Assembly (NCBI RefSeq): GCF_037975245.1
Contig: NC_092570.1
Location: 3,754,001 to 3,818,000, forward strand
Direction: 5' to 3'
Length of the DNA stretch: 64,000 bases
DNA from: Apostichopus japonicus
Taxonomy: Eukaryota; Echinodermata; Holothuroidea; Aspidochirotida; Stichopodidae
Positions 41,406-57,003 of this stretch are shown here, one piece after another (position 1 is the stretch's first letter; each line of letters begins with the position of its first letter). The notes below the pieces were generated by a model, which saw only the letters and a list, made by a program, of their open reading frames with translations, was not told the origin of the DNA and did not search any database. Made by a program: the position numbers and the translations under genes.

Positions 41406-44400
41406 AGAAATATATAATATGTACATTAATGTCTCCATACCTATATGTCGCTTTTATACGACATCCAAGAATGACTTTTGTAATAACCAAAAGGGAGTTT
41501 TGCGGGTATTTCTTGCGTGTTATGAATCATGATCAGTTATAAATTGCTATGAGCAAACTTGATAGCAAAAATACGTTACAACAATAATCATACTCAGAAA
41601 TTTTAGTAATTAAAATTATTACAAAATTATTATAAAATTATATTATGTGTCATTAGAAGGGGGAAAAGGGATAAGAAATGTTGAGACAGAAGAAAAAATG
41701 TATTTGTTTGCGTTAGGCGGGGGCGTTATACGATGTAGTTCCTTGTCAAACGTGGTAAGTGAGTACTGTTGGTTGGTTATCTTTTTACTGATACAAAACC
41801 AGAGTCGGAACAAATTGATCACAATGTTTACTTGCTAAATGATAGATTATATGTTAGAAATGTTTATCCTTGTATGATTAAGAAGCCTGTAAAGTTGGCG
41901 TACCGTAATAGTAATCTCCCTCGAGCTGGAAGATCAGACGGTTATCAAACAAATAACTTATTTTTTTCTATGAGTGTCCGCTAAATAATGTTACGCCTTC
42001 ACCTGCAGGGAGAGCTAAAGTTATTATCAATTTAGCCTTCAAAGGAACATTATAATTAGTTTAATGGTAAATACTCTGAAATCCGGATTAGCTATAAAAA
42101 CGCATTAAAGTGTTCTTTGTCAATGCTATATCAACATTAGATTCTGCTGCAAAGTCTTGCTTTAACTCAAATGGTAATGTCGGTTAACTGAAGGCTTATC
42201 CTGTACCTGAGCTCTACACCGGGAGAACATTCGGTTTCTAACATTATTCACGGTAATGGTGGCGCACTAAAGATCAAGCAATCAATCCGTTTGAAACATT
42301 TGTGTCCTCATTCACTTATTTTAACAATGAATACCAAATGGACTTTCATCCTATAGTTTCGCTGCTCATTTTGGACAATTGGACGGTATCTATACTAGGC
42401 CTCCGATAGAGAACTTCGTAATGACCTTAACCGATGACAGGCCCACGTGCCAATAATATGGACCAATGAGCAGTCCTCAAACGATAATCAACCAGGAGTA
42501 TTCAGTGAGTGACAAGTGACTAGGCTTATTTCGGTCTTAAATTATAACTCTCGTAATTTGACATAAATATAAGCAGCTATCGAAATAGAATCTCAAATTT
42601 GAATTCATTAACCTTCTTTTTTTTTTTGCTCGACCGCATTAATATTTTGGAAAGAGATATCAGTAGAAATGGTATGTTTATCCATACTCCTTTCATAGAT
42701 TATAAATAACAAGACTTATGATACAAAGCAAATAAATGAAGCCGAAGTTAATGAGACAGATTACATTAGTGCGGCTCACAAAGACCGTAATTATATTTTA
42801 GTGCGATAAGGATAGAAAACAACCGTCCTAAGGGGTTCGAGGGTACTAGATGTTTTTGTAAGAGTAATCTTTGATACAAATAATTGATTACACTACATTT
42901 TTGCTGTCTCACAGTCTCGTGGAATCGATCTGTCCTTTGCAGACACGGTGAAACATCATACATATATGTAGGGCAATGAATTGGAAAGAAAGATTACCAA
43001 CACAATATAGACAGTTGGGTGTTTTCCTTTGCCAATTTTACAATAACACATCGTAGCCGTCTAAATGCATAATCCAAAAAACATCTTGAAATCCTTGGCA
43101 GAAGTAAAGGCTCTCAAACAGGCTAATTTAATATTCAGTATCCCACTTAGCTGACGGTTCGTTATTCTTAAAAGTGGTGCTCAATGTGCCATTAGATATC
43201 CACCCACAGCCGGCTAAGTTGAATAAGCCGGCTGATTGATAACGAGGAACTTAAAAATGGCGGCGACACGTAAATGCCGGTGCGATGGGACTTAACGGAA
43301 CCCAGAGGGGGGGGGGGGGGGTGGGGGAGGGGGAAGTGATTGTGTTTTTTCTCTTCCCAAATGAAAATACATTCATATTGTTTGAAGACTAGATTCATGG
43401 AAACTAATCTTCCCCTCTTCCAAGAGCACGAAGATGTGTATCGACTAACTTACATTCTTCCCATCTGGACCCGGTCCTGTCTAGGGTAGTCCTTAGTTGG
43501 TTGAAGATGCAATGGAGTAACAATGAACATAGGGGCCCGGGGGCTAATAATGCAATGGGTTCCTAAAAGCGAGCTACCATTCGCTAGGGTCAACACTTTC
43601 TTTCTTACCATTGATACATTTTGATGACATTGAGGATAGTTTAGTGTTAATCAAATATTCACCTCTTCAACATTACAATCAAATCATACAACGGTGTCTT
43701 CTGATAATGTAGAAAGACAAACAGAGACGAAATGGGAACAGGTAGAGATTTTGTTATCTTGGCATATTTGCTGTAGATATAGTAGACGTAGTAGATATGT
43801 ATTGTCTTAGCATAACCACACTAACGCGAAGAGATTCGTTCCCCACACATTCATGATTTTAAACCTGTAAATTTTTTAACGCAATGAGCTTTACGTGTCA
43901 ATTGTTTTTATAGCTCGGGGTCCCAAACTTCCGGGGCCCGGATCGGTTCTTCCCCCTTCTCAACCCCCCCCCCCCCCCTCTCCGTGAAGTTTCGCCGATG
44001 TGAAGAAGAAGCTAATCTTAACGAATATGTTTTAACAAAAGCCTATACTTTTTTCATTGATCTATAAAATGCACACTAGTTTGTATAGGTGCAGTATACC
44101 TGTAAACTGTAATGTATTCTTACAGTGTCAATGTGCCACGGAACAGAAAACGAATATTAAATAATCAACAAGCAAGCCCATCCAAATTGAAAATCCTATG
44201 AGTAGTAGGATGCCTTTGGCTGCCTATCTTTAATGAGAAGGTAAAATATACGCATCTTACAGACAATGTAATTAATTAACGACCAAAGAGGATCATGACT
44301 TCGGTTTCGGGGTAAATTCGAGGTATATGACACGTAGGGTGTCAACCAGGGAAGGCATGATCCCTTATTACCGATCCAGTTTTTACGTGGTCTGTGACAG

Positions 44401-47400
44401 CCCAATCGATATAACTTCATGGTTTCGAAAGAGCCTTGACCAAAGGCGTGAATAAATTGTAGATAGATTTCATGAGTTATGTTTACCAATGATGCTAATC
44501 TAACTGGATCATGGGGAAGGTGTTACGTCAAATATGATCTTTATTTATACTCCATTTGGGTCAAGTTTTAAGAGATTTCCATCGGTAGGCTGACAGATAT
44601 CCTTTGGGCAAGAAACTCTATTCTAATACTGATCGTGAGCAAAGATACATTCATTGCCACATTTTACTTTAGGTCTTCCTTGCTCGCGTTGATGAGCCTG
44701 TACGAGAAAGATATACTCTCTCATGGCAGTATATAGAAGCTCTTGAAAGAAGCAGCAGCATTTATCATGTAAAGAAATGCTGTAAACGAGTAATTTGATA
44801 GTCTGGATAAAAACTGAATGCACAGCACATGACTCAAATATATCAGTGAATTGTCGAGGATTCAAGTAATTCAGACTTGCGTGAAATCACATGATCGGAT
44901 GATATATTTTGTCTGAGTTCAGGAACGTTCACCTTTTATGAATATATAGGTGTGGTGATGGGGGTGGAGGGGGAGGGGAGAAGACGTGTCGCACCTGAGC
45001 CACGCAATTAAAAGAACGAAAAGAATAAAAATAATCGAAAACATGATACCATAAAGACTATGAGACGAACTTATCGAACGATATCCTTGCAAAAAACAGA
45101 CACGCAGTTTGTATCAAAGCCAAACTCATCAAACTATGGTAGCGTGACCTTCGTTAAATCAGTTATCTTTGTAGTATTGTAGTATTACTCTTTAGTATCA
45201 CTCCATATATGAAGGCGTATTGCCGGCTCATTAAACACCGATTGCAGACTATCCCCTCAGAACCAACACCCATACCCCGAGTGTCGCATTATCCAATCGA
45301 TGATAAGGTGAGTATCTATTGAGCCCTATAGGCTCAACGATCCCCCAAGTTCACGGTGGTTCTATGAACACTCCCAGACAAGACATACAAACTCTCTATT
45401 TTCGGATTGGTCTGCAAACCTTAATGAAGGAGGAAGAGGAATACGTGGCTACTTAGGTTCCCAGTGGGTGGTATTTTCTTGCACTGCTCTCACCAAAACG
45501 AAACATAAATCTGATACAAAGAGAATCTAACAAGCAAACACCCACATTAACGTTTCCCCTACTCCTATAAATACACTGGAATACAAATAACATTGTATCT
45601 TCGTTGGCATTTCTGCATAACAAATAATTGTGCTTTCAGAAATTCTTTTACTTTTCCAAAAAAAAAATAGAATACAGTACTAGCCAAATACGTAGAACAG
45701 CGCCATTGCATAAGTCGTAATTAAACGAAAGTACTTAAAGGGATATTTCCGTTGGCTGACCTTGATTGCTGAACAAAAGTGTCCGAAATTACCTGCATTT
45801 TGAGGTAAAAAAAACACATCCTCGTGGGTGTTTGAGAGGCGAAGGTATAAAATTGTTAAAATTCTGGGGTATTTTGTGAGTCATGAATCAAGCCATCATG
45901 CCTCTTGCATTGTAAATATCTTAACTTTTCGGTATGATATTTAAATCATTCTTCCAAAGAGAATTTTTCACTTCACCACATGTCACTTTAAGGAAGGCCA
46001 GTGTTGGATGGAAAGATTACTTTATAGTTGGGGGCTTTGGACAGCAAACAATGACATATCTTTGTTTGCATTCTCTTGGTATTTATCTATATCGATAGTG
46101 CAATTGATATATCGCTATGACCCCTTTTATTCCCCTTTGGTAACCGAGTCCGTGACATTTTCCCTGCTAGTTTATTGACCTGTTATTTACATTTCATCTT
46201 TTTGACCTAGCTTTTATTCAATCCATTTTCCGGTTTCGTGCGTAGACGTGTTTCCGGGATCATGCAGTTGGTCATTGGACGCTGAGGGGTTAAGGAAATT
46301 AGTTTTCCTTAAAGACATACATTATGAGAGGTAACCAGTGTCATAACCAATATCTTTAGCATCAAGGAAGATTAACTTTCATGTTACAATATACACTGAT
46401 GGTTTGCTCTTTGAAACTTCAGGAAACCAAAATTTTCATATTGTGGTTAAGGCTGATTGCCTATCAAATTGCTAAATACCCCTGCAAAAGCACAGTGGTT
46501 GATGTCATCAGGGCATTTTGCTTAAAAGCTAAAATTTCTTTTTTTTTTCTTCATACTATTTCAATCATTTATCTACGGAGAAAAATAATATTTTGACGAA
46601 GTCGCATTGAGAATCTATTTTCAATACAGATAACATTTACAGCTAAGCAAGCATTCCAAGTGTATCATGGTTTACATTCTAAATCAACATTGTACATTCA
46701 ATCAATCATAATCTTCAGTTGGCGGGAAGGTACTTAACCAAAATGGGGTTTCAATTAACAATATAAGTTTAATTTTCTATCAATACCAGTTTTACATTGT
46801 TTACGATCGGAGTACCCGGAGTACGTCATTTATTTGTGGAAAGTAGGTCGTAGATTCTTATCTCCTTTGGGTGACATATATACATATATACTTAGACATA
46901 ACGTCTTGCACGACAGGATTTTAAAACGTTTCAATCTTCATGTTACGATCTTTGTCATTTTCTGCTAACTTTTTAGATGATGGTTGTTAAGCTTGGAAGG
47001 AACTTGAAAAGGTCAATGTTATAAACCACTATGAAATCAACAGCTTTATTAAGATAAATGTGTAGAAGACGACACAATGCCTACCACTTTACGCAACTCA
47101 TGCTTTTCTGGCCTACATGTGACATGCATCGTCGGATTCTTGAAAAGCATTAGCAAACGTACGCGTTAATTTGTCTTTTAGTTGTTGAGGCTATCTAATC
47201 TTAGAGTAACTGGTGTATTTGTTTTCTCAACTCTCCATTATAGCGAAAAGGACGTATCGATGTAAAACTGGATAGGAATATACTGAGGTTTTTGTTGTGT
47301 GTGTGTTTTTCAATGATGGTATTGCTTTATTATTAAAAGCAGGAAGCTGTTGCTTTACTCCTGATTACAACACAGCTGAGAGCAAACGATATGACCTTGT

Positions 47401-47951
47401 CATGATCATTTTTCATCCCCAGTCGATATCATGAGCTCACGACAGACCAAAGACTGTTAAACCCAGTCAGCTGAGAAAATTTGAAAGGCAGATCCACTCG
47501 ACCTACTCATTTGATCATTATGACGAGGAACAAGTCAAATGTAAAAAGTAGAACCATAAACGCATTGCCGCATTTTTCCCCATCTGTTTTGCTTTGAAAT
47601 AGTGGTTTTTTAGCAAAGTATACTTCTTGATTCTTCAGCAAAGATGTGTTCTAGTCTGCTTTGTACAAAACTGACCAAGCAAAATTATTATGCATAGAAT
47701 GCAAGCTTGGGTAGCTTTTACCTTTCCTCACCGCACAAGTTGAACAAAAATGTACGGATACTTCGTTGTTATGTATTCGTATAAATTTGCAAACAAAAAT
47801 AATTGTTTCCAATCTACTTCAGAACATAATTCACTTTTTTATTTCACGGGAAACTCATAGGAATATGATAGAGAAATTGATATATTACTCATATAGTATG
47901 ATAGGTACATCATTTAATCACTTATTGCTGAATAAATACATATGCGTATTG
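41406..47951. other. Gene-poor stretch
   Basis: I find no exon chain on either strand. Short frames are scattered and lack splice support. G runs lie at 43,309-43,332 and a C run at 43,966-43,979. A frame at 41,780-41,984 (ending in TAA) may be mobile-element debris. Confidence 0.4.
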
Positions 47952-48157
47952 ATCCATCCATCCATCCATTCATCCATCCATCCATCCATCCACCAATCCA
48001 TCTATTCATTCATCCATCCATCCTTCCTTCCATCGATCCATCCATCCATCATATCTATTCATACATACATCACTCCATTCATCCATATTATCCATCCATC
48101 CCATCCCATCCATTTTCCATTTATCCATTCATCCATCCATCCATCGATCCATCCGCC
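47952..48157. repeat. CATC tetranucleotide repeat
   Basis: Imperfect (ATCC)n of about 205 nt, with 'atcgatcc' and 'attcatcc' variants. It produces long Ser-Ile-His-Pro frames in all three plus frames that are not genes. Confidence 0.95.
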
Positions 48158-48626
48158 CGTCCGTGTTCGTCCTTTCACTGATAGTAGCAGGGTCTAGCTA
48201 ACTAGAATACTATTGATCCTATTTGATGACACATTTGCCTTTCAAGATCAATCATGTTGCTATCCAGCCAGAAATCATTTGTGAAGCGAATGGTCTAATT
48301 GTCACTTATTCTACATCTTCCTAGAATCTCATTTAAGAAAAAAAAATGTCATAATTGTCTGAACTAATGCCACCGAACTAATGCAAATTGTGGTCGTCTT
48401 GCGCAAATAACCATAAGACTATGTAAATAACTAAACGGAAATACATGACCTGCTTGATAAATGTTCACTATATAAAACTGGTCCGAGAAGAGAGGTTACG
48501 GGTTTTTTTAAAGCAAGATGCACCTTTATTGAACAGAAGAAAAGTAATAGAGCATAATATAAATTCAATAAATAAATACAATAATATTTAAAATAAATAC
48601 GATAATATATATAGAACAAATAGTAA

Positions 48627-48632
<6 letters not shown>

Positions 48633-48662
<30 letters not shown>

Positions 48663-48663
48663 G

Positions 48664-48708
<45 letters not shown>
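48633..48708. repeat. (TA)n microsatellite, two blocks
   Basis: Two (AT)n blocks separated by 'aatgaaaaaaaa'. Confidence 0.95.
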
Positions 48709-48712
<4 letters not shown>

Positions 48713-51700
48713 TTGTACTAAAAAACAATATCAACAACAGTAATTGACAATGTTTTGAAATAATGAGAGTGGCTACGTGCCTGGATATATACGCGAGTTT
48801 TACAACACACCAAGTTATAAAACTTCCCAGTTCCACCCACAATGTCGTCTAGCTAAAGTGTGCTACTTTAACATGAAAACTTGATTCATGTGATTTACGT
48901 CTTTTCAAATTGCAAAAGTCTCGTCGGACAGTCATCACGCATGATTTGTTTTGGTTCGTAAATCTTGTTCTCACTACATGTTTGTTTGAAAAGTTTACAT
49001 ACTAAAAATTGATTTCGCCTTATTGTCTCCCAATGTGACTCCAAAATCTCTTGTTTTCAAAGATGTTTAGATTTATATCCTAAACTTTGATACACAAAAG
49101 AAGACTAGAAAGAAAGAAAGAAAGAAAATGAAAACAAGTTAAGGTTTTTCTTTGATAAAAATAAACGAAATGTGTGTTTATTCACGTACTAGTCATTAAT
49201 AACTATAAAGTAGCAATTCGTTAGAGAAAAAAAACCCATTTCTATATATAAATTATGAAAAGAATAATTAAACTTTAAAAAAAATTAGAAACTTTTTCTT
49301 ACTTTGCTGATATAAAGAGACAATTACGTAAGATACTACAAATGAATAAAACCCAGAGGCTTCATGAGAAATTCATTCAGTTGATTGACCATTCTGTCAT
49401 TTTGATATTGACTGCCTGTCATGTAATATGTTGAGGCTCAATTTCACAAAAAAATAATATTACAACATCACTTTATAAAGACATATATGAAGTTAAATTT
49501 ACAAAATGAAATAGAAAAACAAATATTATATGATTCTTTAATTTATGTTGGTAGGAGTAGTATAGCTATATGTATTGAAGATAAATATTTTGAGTGAATA
49601 AACACAAAGTTACATTAAATGATGTCAAAGTATGTAGATACCATATGTAATTATCATCTTTATATCCCGCATATACTAGGCACACAGTGCAAGATATATG
49701 TCGGAAAATATCGTAAGACGATGTCGTATGAGAAATGTATTGTACAGTGTCTGGTACGCAGTTTATCAAAACATTTTAATAAAAACATTGTTACGCGGGC
49801 TTACATTATATATGATTTAACGAATGTCCACTAAGTACATCTAGTAGATTCATACGCCATATATAAAACAACCCCTCCTCCCCCTCCCCCCACCCCTCGC
49901 CGAAAAACAAGTCTGAAGCATAATGGAATGTTGTATTCATTTGATAGACAATGGAAACTTAACAGTTTAATGTCACAAATTGATGCCAGTTTTGTTTTAT
50001 GATTGTAAATATGTCAAATTATAACTTTCGTTTCAGTGTTTTACGAGTCTGAACGAGATAGGCCTCTTCAATGGCTTCTCAAACCTTCCTCTAGTGCATT
50101 TATTTAAGTTTATCATCATATAGTTTGGGTTGAACTAGATAATAATGTAAATATTTCTTCTTCATTAGAATGACAAGGACTCAACTTAAGAAACCCACCA
50201 TCCGAAGTCAGATATGATTGTCATTTTCTCCGGAAAAGAGTTCCGGAAAAGTTTAACCTTGTCTTTGAAGATTTCCTGTCGGAACCACTTCCGCGTGTTC
50301 TTTGAAAAGACGTTGGCGGGATATTTCCTGTCTTATTTACGTATAGATCGGGTAATATGTTAAATAGAGTATGCCATCTTTCTCCTCAATGCTCATAGCG
50401 CAAATCGTGCATGCCAATATATAAAACGTTAAAATATTTCCCTATCATTACACAAGTTCATATGAAAGAGGTAGTTTACAGTCGATCGTGATATTTCCAT
50501 TCATCATGAAATGCGTATTTTTTTTGTCTGGTTTAAAGGCTAATCAGTATATCATATTTTATATCAATATCATCATTTAAATTAACGGGTTTGCTAATGA
50601 AAAGTTATATAGTTCTGTTCACTAGCATTATGGTTTCTATACTCAAAATATCGCCTTCTATATTATGATGCTCGAAAGAATCCTCTTATTATTATTATTG
50701 CCTGTATGTATCCTCGTGTGTACTTGCGCTTTTGTAGATGCTATCAAGAGTTGATAATCTGGCTTCTAATAATATATAACATGTCAACAAAATTGATACC
50801 CTCCATTTTCAAAATTCGTATTCAACTTTGCTACTTATCCTCCTGTTTAAATGTGTTTACTTTACAAGTTGAAATGTCGGACGTCGAGATGCGTGTTCTT
50901 CAAAAGACGATACTACGAACCGTTCCGAAAATGCATCTGAAAAATAAGTGATATGAACGGTCGTACCTTAGGGAAATTGTGTCATTTCCACTAAAATGCG
51001 GCTATGTTACAACAAGATCACATAGGAATTCGCGTAGTGTTTGGAGAAAATATATACGAGTTAACATAAGAGTGGACTTCAAAGAACAGTTTATGTCATG
51101 TCTTGTCAAAGAAGATGGTGATATGAAACGAGAAACGCTTCATTAAGAAATTGCCAAGGATGACAACTCGTTGGAAATACAAGACATGCATGATGGGACT
51201 CGTGAATCAGGCCTAGTATTAATCCAGAGAGAGAGAAAGAGAGAGAGAAAAATAAGAGAAAAGAATACAAAACATCAAAATAAAAGACAGCATTAGGTAC
51301 TTGATCACTTTATCTAACAATATAATATATTCTTAATATAAATTAAACAGGGGTTGCACCTCACTGATTCAAATAAGTGTACATGAAGCGTTTCTTTTAT
51401 CTTCGAGGTCCAGTTTGAGAAAGTAAAAGAAACAAATAGGAAAAGGTTGCTTAATTTTGACATCGTGTAATAACATTCCTTATATAAGACGACTATTGAT
51501 CCTACCGTATGAAACATGTACAAAAGTTCAGCCTAACGTTATATGTGTTTGCATATAAACCATAATTGTTCTTCTGTATCAACAATGATCGATTTCGTTC
51601 ACTTTAAAATGATTTAAATTGGATGAGGAGGATGAAAATCGCTTTTAACTGTCCATCAAAACAATTTCGACATGCCAAGACTAAATCAGCCCGAAAGTAT

Positions 51701-54700
51701 TCAGCATAACAGCGACACGTTCTGCATCGATTAAACACATTTACAACCCTTATAACCGTGTCAGGAACGTCATACGTTGGATTCCCCATGGATATAGATG
51801 ATTGGATGAAAACCATAGTATGATTGTGGAACTGTTTAATCCCTATATCAGTTATATTAAAGGCCATAAGGTATAAGGTCTTTATAGTTAACATGGTATT
51901 AAAGTTAGTTAAACTTGATAGCATCTTTATATAAAACAAACTTCACTTTACTTGTAAATATTTGGGTTTTGGCGGTTCGCAGAGTTGAAGCGTGAGTTTG
52001 AGCTACAGCGATATGTAGACCTGTATGATCTGATTGACACTTAGAACATTAGATATCGACTTGAATATATCAAACAGTACAATGAGTATGTCATGCAACA
52101 GTTAAAAATATTGGGACGAAATTCTAGTCAATCGTGGGAAATGTTGCCTTTACTCAAGTGCTTCGAGCAGCTAAGCTGATTTTAATAGATATATGATATT
52201 CGATTTTCAAAAGTGTGAAGGCTATATCCGTTGAAGAAGGGAAAGAATTATTTCAGATCACCAAAAATATCAATATTCACAGTTTTATGAAATTTAATGG
52301 TTTAAACCTAATTGAGTATAGACTGACGGCATAAATTTGAGTATAGACTGTCAGGTTGTGGATACTGTTGCATTTCTGTATGAAACACAGACGGGGTACC
52401 ATCCACTGAAACAACATAAATCACTTAAAAGAGCGCGATACGTTACAAATTGGCGTATTAATTGGAACGGAAGTTGACCCACAAATTAAACAAAGTGTTT
52501 AAACTCTTGACAACGTAATCTACTTTATTGAGTACTCATTGCACCCTAATATTTACATCCGGAGCCTCCTGCACTCATTGAAATTAGATTGATATTGATT
52601 TCGAGCCATATGAGGGGGGAAAGAAGTAGAACTGGAAAACTATAGAAAGAAAAATAAAGTCGTGAGACTTTCAACCACGAAAAGAGAACAAATTGATTCG
52701 ACTCTACGTAGTAATATCTTGGAGACGACTCAGATTCCGTCAAAGATTTATGGGGAACATGAAAGGGAGGATTAACAGTACGAGGAGTCGCCATTAGCAA
52801 CAGAGAATCTCAAATCACACGATACCAAGAGAATCATTGATTTGTCACATAGTACAACACGATGACTGTACTGTAACTATGTATACACTTTTAGCTGTGT
52901 GTTACAAATGTGAGCTGTAAGTTAATTACTGAAACAAAAACACAGAAAATATAATAACCTGACCTGGTCATTCCGATTACAAAAAGAAAATTAAACATTG
53001 TTTTTACAAACACATATGATAACGGTACTATGGCCATTTACTCACAGTTTATTGCGTGTTTCATACATGACTTGTGAACTAATGACTACAAAAATAAAAC
53101 AAAAAGCAAGTACAATAGAAAACCTGAATACGTAATGTGGTCATTCTGACAATGTCTTTTTCAAGGCTTATTAGGTAAGTACAATGTATACACTTTAGGC
53201 AATCTGATAATTGTGTTTCAATTTGAACTTTTGGCATTTTTAATTCTGCCAACGCCATTTCTGTTTTTAGCGTATGTTTATTGTTGAAGTTCAGAAACGT
53301 TTGGTCATGAATCTGACTACATTGTGGAACTGGGAAAAATTATGCACTGAAACGAGCACATGATTTTATTAAACCGCAGATAAAGAAATTGCCTTTCTGC
53401 AGTTGTTATTGATATTTACGATGAAAATTTTACCAAAGAAGACTTGGATCGAGTTTGATTTCTGATTAAGAGGATTCAGCAATCAGGCCAACATATCCTT
53501 GTCGGGAGAGATTGACGCCTCTCGTAACATCTCACAATGTTCGAAAGTTTTGAAAATAAATATCAACAGATTGTTTAAGTTAGGTTGTGTATATTAATGC
53601 CTTCCCCGACATAGAGATTTTCCCATGCAATGTACCCATGTTGTACCAAGTTCTATATTTGGCCTTATTATGTAATTAAAAAGTTACATATACTAAAATC
53701 AATGTAATGTTTGTAAACCTATGTTGTTGCGTATCAATTAATCAGCGATCATCTATTTCATGGCACCGTTTTCTTACATGTTGAGTGGCTTTGTACCTAT
53801 ATCATAATTTCTGCTCTTTGATTTCTTCGCTCATGTCAGAGTAACATTATTACAACACTGAAGGAAAATAAGGTGTTTTACTTCGGTTATTTGTCCTTCA
53901 CAACTGACACTTCTAAGAAACAAAATCGATGACCGCTCGACAAGTGACATATTTTGCAAATATTTGGAAAGGCTTAAGCAATCACCTCTTTCCAATGATA
54001 TCCAATATCCTGTCATTTCGTCAAGAGAATGAACGCTTTCTTGAGGACCATTCGAGGGTTTCTTCGAAAACAAAAATGTTGTTTTCGTCCGTTCGTATCA
54101 ATGCGAGCCTCTATGATAAATTGTTATTGATTGTTATGAACCCTCATTGAACCTGTTGTAAAACACGTGGAAAAAAATAGTCACTTGATGGAATTTAGTT
54201 AATATGTATCTGTGATATTAGCTTTTCACAAAATACATAGTGAAACATATACAACAATCGTTTATAGAAAGAACTTCGATCCAAATAAAAATAATAATAT
54301 GTAGGGTATAGCCGCGATATTTATACAGTCAACAACATGGCCGTAAAGAAGATTCACCAACATACGTCCTTTTCATATTTCGCTTATAATTATACTTATA
54401 ATTAAAATTATAGTCATAATTATAATCATATATAATTACGAAAATTAATTATAATTACGAAAGTTTTAGTTTGCATTGTGAATTTGTCTGGTCATTGCAT
54501 CTTTCATACTTCACGATTAAATGTATCGCATTTTTATACCCGACATTGAACTTGCTACTATTGTTGAAACAGACATACAGACACATATACAAACACACTA
54601 CGTATGGTATCATTCTTGTGATTCTGTTTGCGTCCTTCCTACTACACCGCTACTTACAAATTAGTTATTAACAATCATGTTATAAACCATTTTCTTTAGA

Positions 54701-56177
54701 CTTCTCGATAACATTGCAACCTCTTTATTGCAAAAATGAGGGACGTCTTAAATTTGAGACTTTCTCAATTATTGAACATTTCCCTGAATGTATCCTGAAT
54801 AAAAGGTTTTGTTAACTTGAAAACTGCAATAAATTGAAACAACGCATGCACACTAGGATGACCTTTGTTACCTCACAGAACTCATTTCAAAATCCCTCCT
54901 GTGTGTTAATTTCTTCACCTTAAATCGTCGATTTTCTCCAATTTAAGGCATTGCCATTAATTCTGTCTTAGAACGCTGCAGGAATGCTGCAGCTCAACTG
55001 TGTCCGTCTCTCAAGATACTCCGTTAATGAAATGGGAATCCACCATACGTTTGTTTACCATTCCTACTGACCGTGAACAGTAAATGTAATGTTTGTCTAT
55101 GAAATGTTTATCCCGAGAATATTGTGGCACTTAGTAGCGATTGATTCTTCAACAAGTTTTTAGGTGAGAGTGACAAATGCAGAGCAAAAGAAATATGTTT
55201 GGCTGCCAAAGACGAGCCACCAACCTCCATTTTATAATTAATCAATAGTAAACGCGGTGACAGAAATTCACAATTGAGGCGTCATATACTGACCTACAAA
55301 TGAGGTTGCTTTAGAAAGAATATGTAGAGACTGGGGCGTCTGTTGAGCGCAATAAACATTGTGACCCTATTAAAGGTTCAGATATGTTGTACAAGGCTAG
55401 GTATGTTGGGGAGCGGAGACTATCTGAGCTTGAGAATTTGTTGCTCCTGATAAATGTTGATAAATGTTAATTCGCTCTCTTTTCCCTAATTTCAAAGATT
55501 CAATAATCACACATCAGTTTGGCCAAGTGCTGTTCATACGGTCAGGGCTAAGAATGGGTAGTCCTATTTGCGGACCGCGTGAGGGAATTCGTAAGTGCCT
55601 TCTTCCAAAAGTGTGTATATACTGTTCTTTTAATTTAGTCCCCCACCACCCCACCCCACCCCCAAAGAAAAAAATCAACAAGTTATGAGAAGCATTGCAA
55701 ATCAACAGGAAATTATGTCTTACTTGTTATCTGAAATACTATGATACAAAACGTGACACATTTTGCCAAGATTTATGACCTTTTTCTACATAAATAGATT
55801 GAAAATACAAATTAAGTTGAATGAACTAGGGTTATCATCATGTTTGACACAAAAATTCTTCGAGACGAAAAATAGCGATATAAATCGTATGTATCCTAAA
55901 ACAAATGAAAACAAAATGTATGGGTGATGAACTGTACTATCAGAAATGTATATTCTGATCAAATTCACCTTTACGCTTTGAGACATTTAAATTTTGATAA
56001 TACAGTCAGTATAATCGCTATCCGTATGAAGGGTTCCATGATATATTTTTCCTATCGGAGAGTTAATGTTTCAGTCATAAAGAGTTTTAATTTTGGCAGG
56101 AACCGTTTTGAATGAAGAATGTCCCTATTCTGTCACAGCTAAAGTAGTAATATATATCCCGTCATATGTCTCAATGA

Positions 56178-56180
<3 letters not shown>
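48709..56180. other. Gene-poor stretch
   Basis: No multi-exon coding signal or recognisable domain. It contains a GAAA run at 49,105-49,130, a GA run at 51,225-51,250 and AT-rich near-palindromes at 54,385-54,465. Confidence 0.4.

Positions 56181-56247
<67 letters not shown>
56181..56247. repeat. (AT)n microsatellite, left of inverted repeat
   Basis: About 33 AT units ending 'ataaatatagag'. It is separated by 63 nt from the left arm of the inverted repeat. Confidence 0.95.
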
Positions 56248-56251
<4 letters not shown>

Positions 56252-56310
56252 TAGAGTAGGTTGGCGTCTATCTTGGCGCAGAGTGCTCTATGTCCATTGG
56301 ACAGAGCGGA

Positions 56311-57003
56311 ATATATGTTGATACTAGATGAGACTAGTGGAACACTAGTAGTTGTAACTCGGAGTTTCACGCTTTATTGCGATCTTCAGACAACTGGTAG
56401 CTTCAAGATATGATATGATATGATACACCTCGTATTACGCTTCCACCCGAAGGTGCTTCAGCAGACTAAGGAAATCCTTAGTCGGAAATTATTGAGGTTC
56501 CAAGTTTTTGTGCGTGGAAGGACACCGGCGAAACTCGCCTTCTCTTTTCGAATAGTGCCCTGAAGTAACGAGGCAGGGGTGTGTAGTCCTGCTCCCGGGA
56601 CCGCAATTTAACGTCCCCTCCGAAGGACGTGAGTACCGCTTACCACGTGTAGCCACTTTCCTACCACGAGAAAGGAGCGGGGTGAAAATTGGTGTCAGTG
56701 TCGACACCGAGGTTTGAACCAGGGACCTCAGGTACTGCAGACGTGTACTCTCCCGTTCTGCCACCTCACCGCTCTGGTGAAAATTGGTGTCAAGAAAGCC
56801 TTACAAACCCACCAACAGAACGGACGCAAAAGAGAATACACCGGCAGAACAATACACCAACAACCGCATAATCCCCGGTAATCCCGACGAGGATCCTATA
56901 TATTCATGGAGCATAACTTGAAGCTACCAGTTGTCTGAAGATCGCAATAAAGCGTGAAACTCCGAGTTACAACTACTAGTGTTCCACTAGTCTCATCTAG
57001 TAT

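Noticed and set aside
41209-41490. Tyr-Ile repeat frames
   Set aside because: Translation of (TA)n and (AC)n. The same applies at 48,588-48,842, 56,125-56,370, 56,954-57,292, 58,713-59,021 and 59,283-59,468.
47766-48197. 143-codon plus frame rich in Ser-Ile-His-Pro
   Set aside because: It is a translation of the CATC repeat. All three frames are open there.
51604-51939. 111-codon minus frame with several cysteines
   Set aside because: No signal peptide, no recognised motif and no splice partner. Composition near the background. Kept only as unproven.
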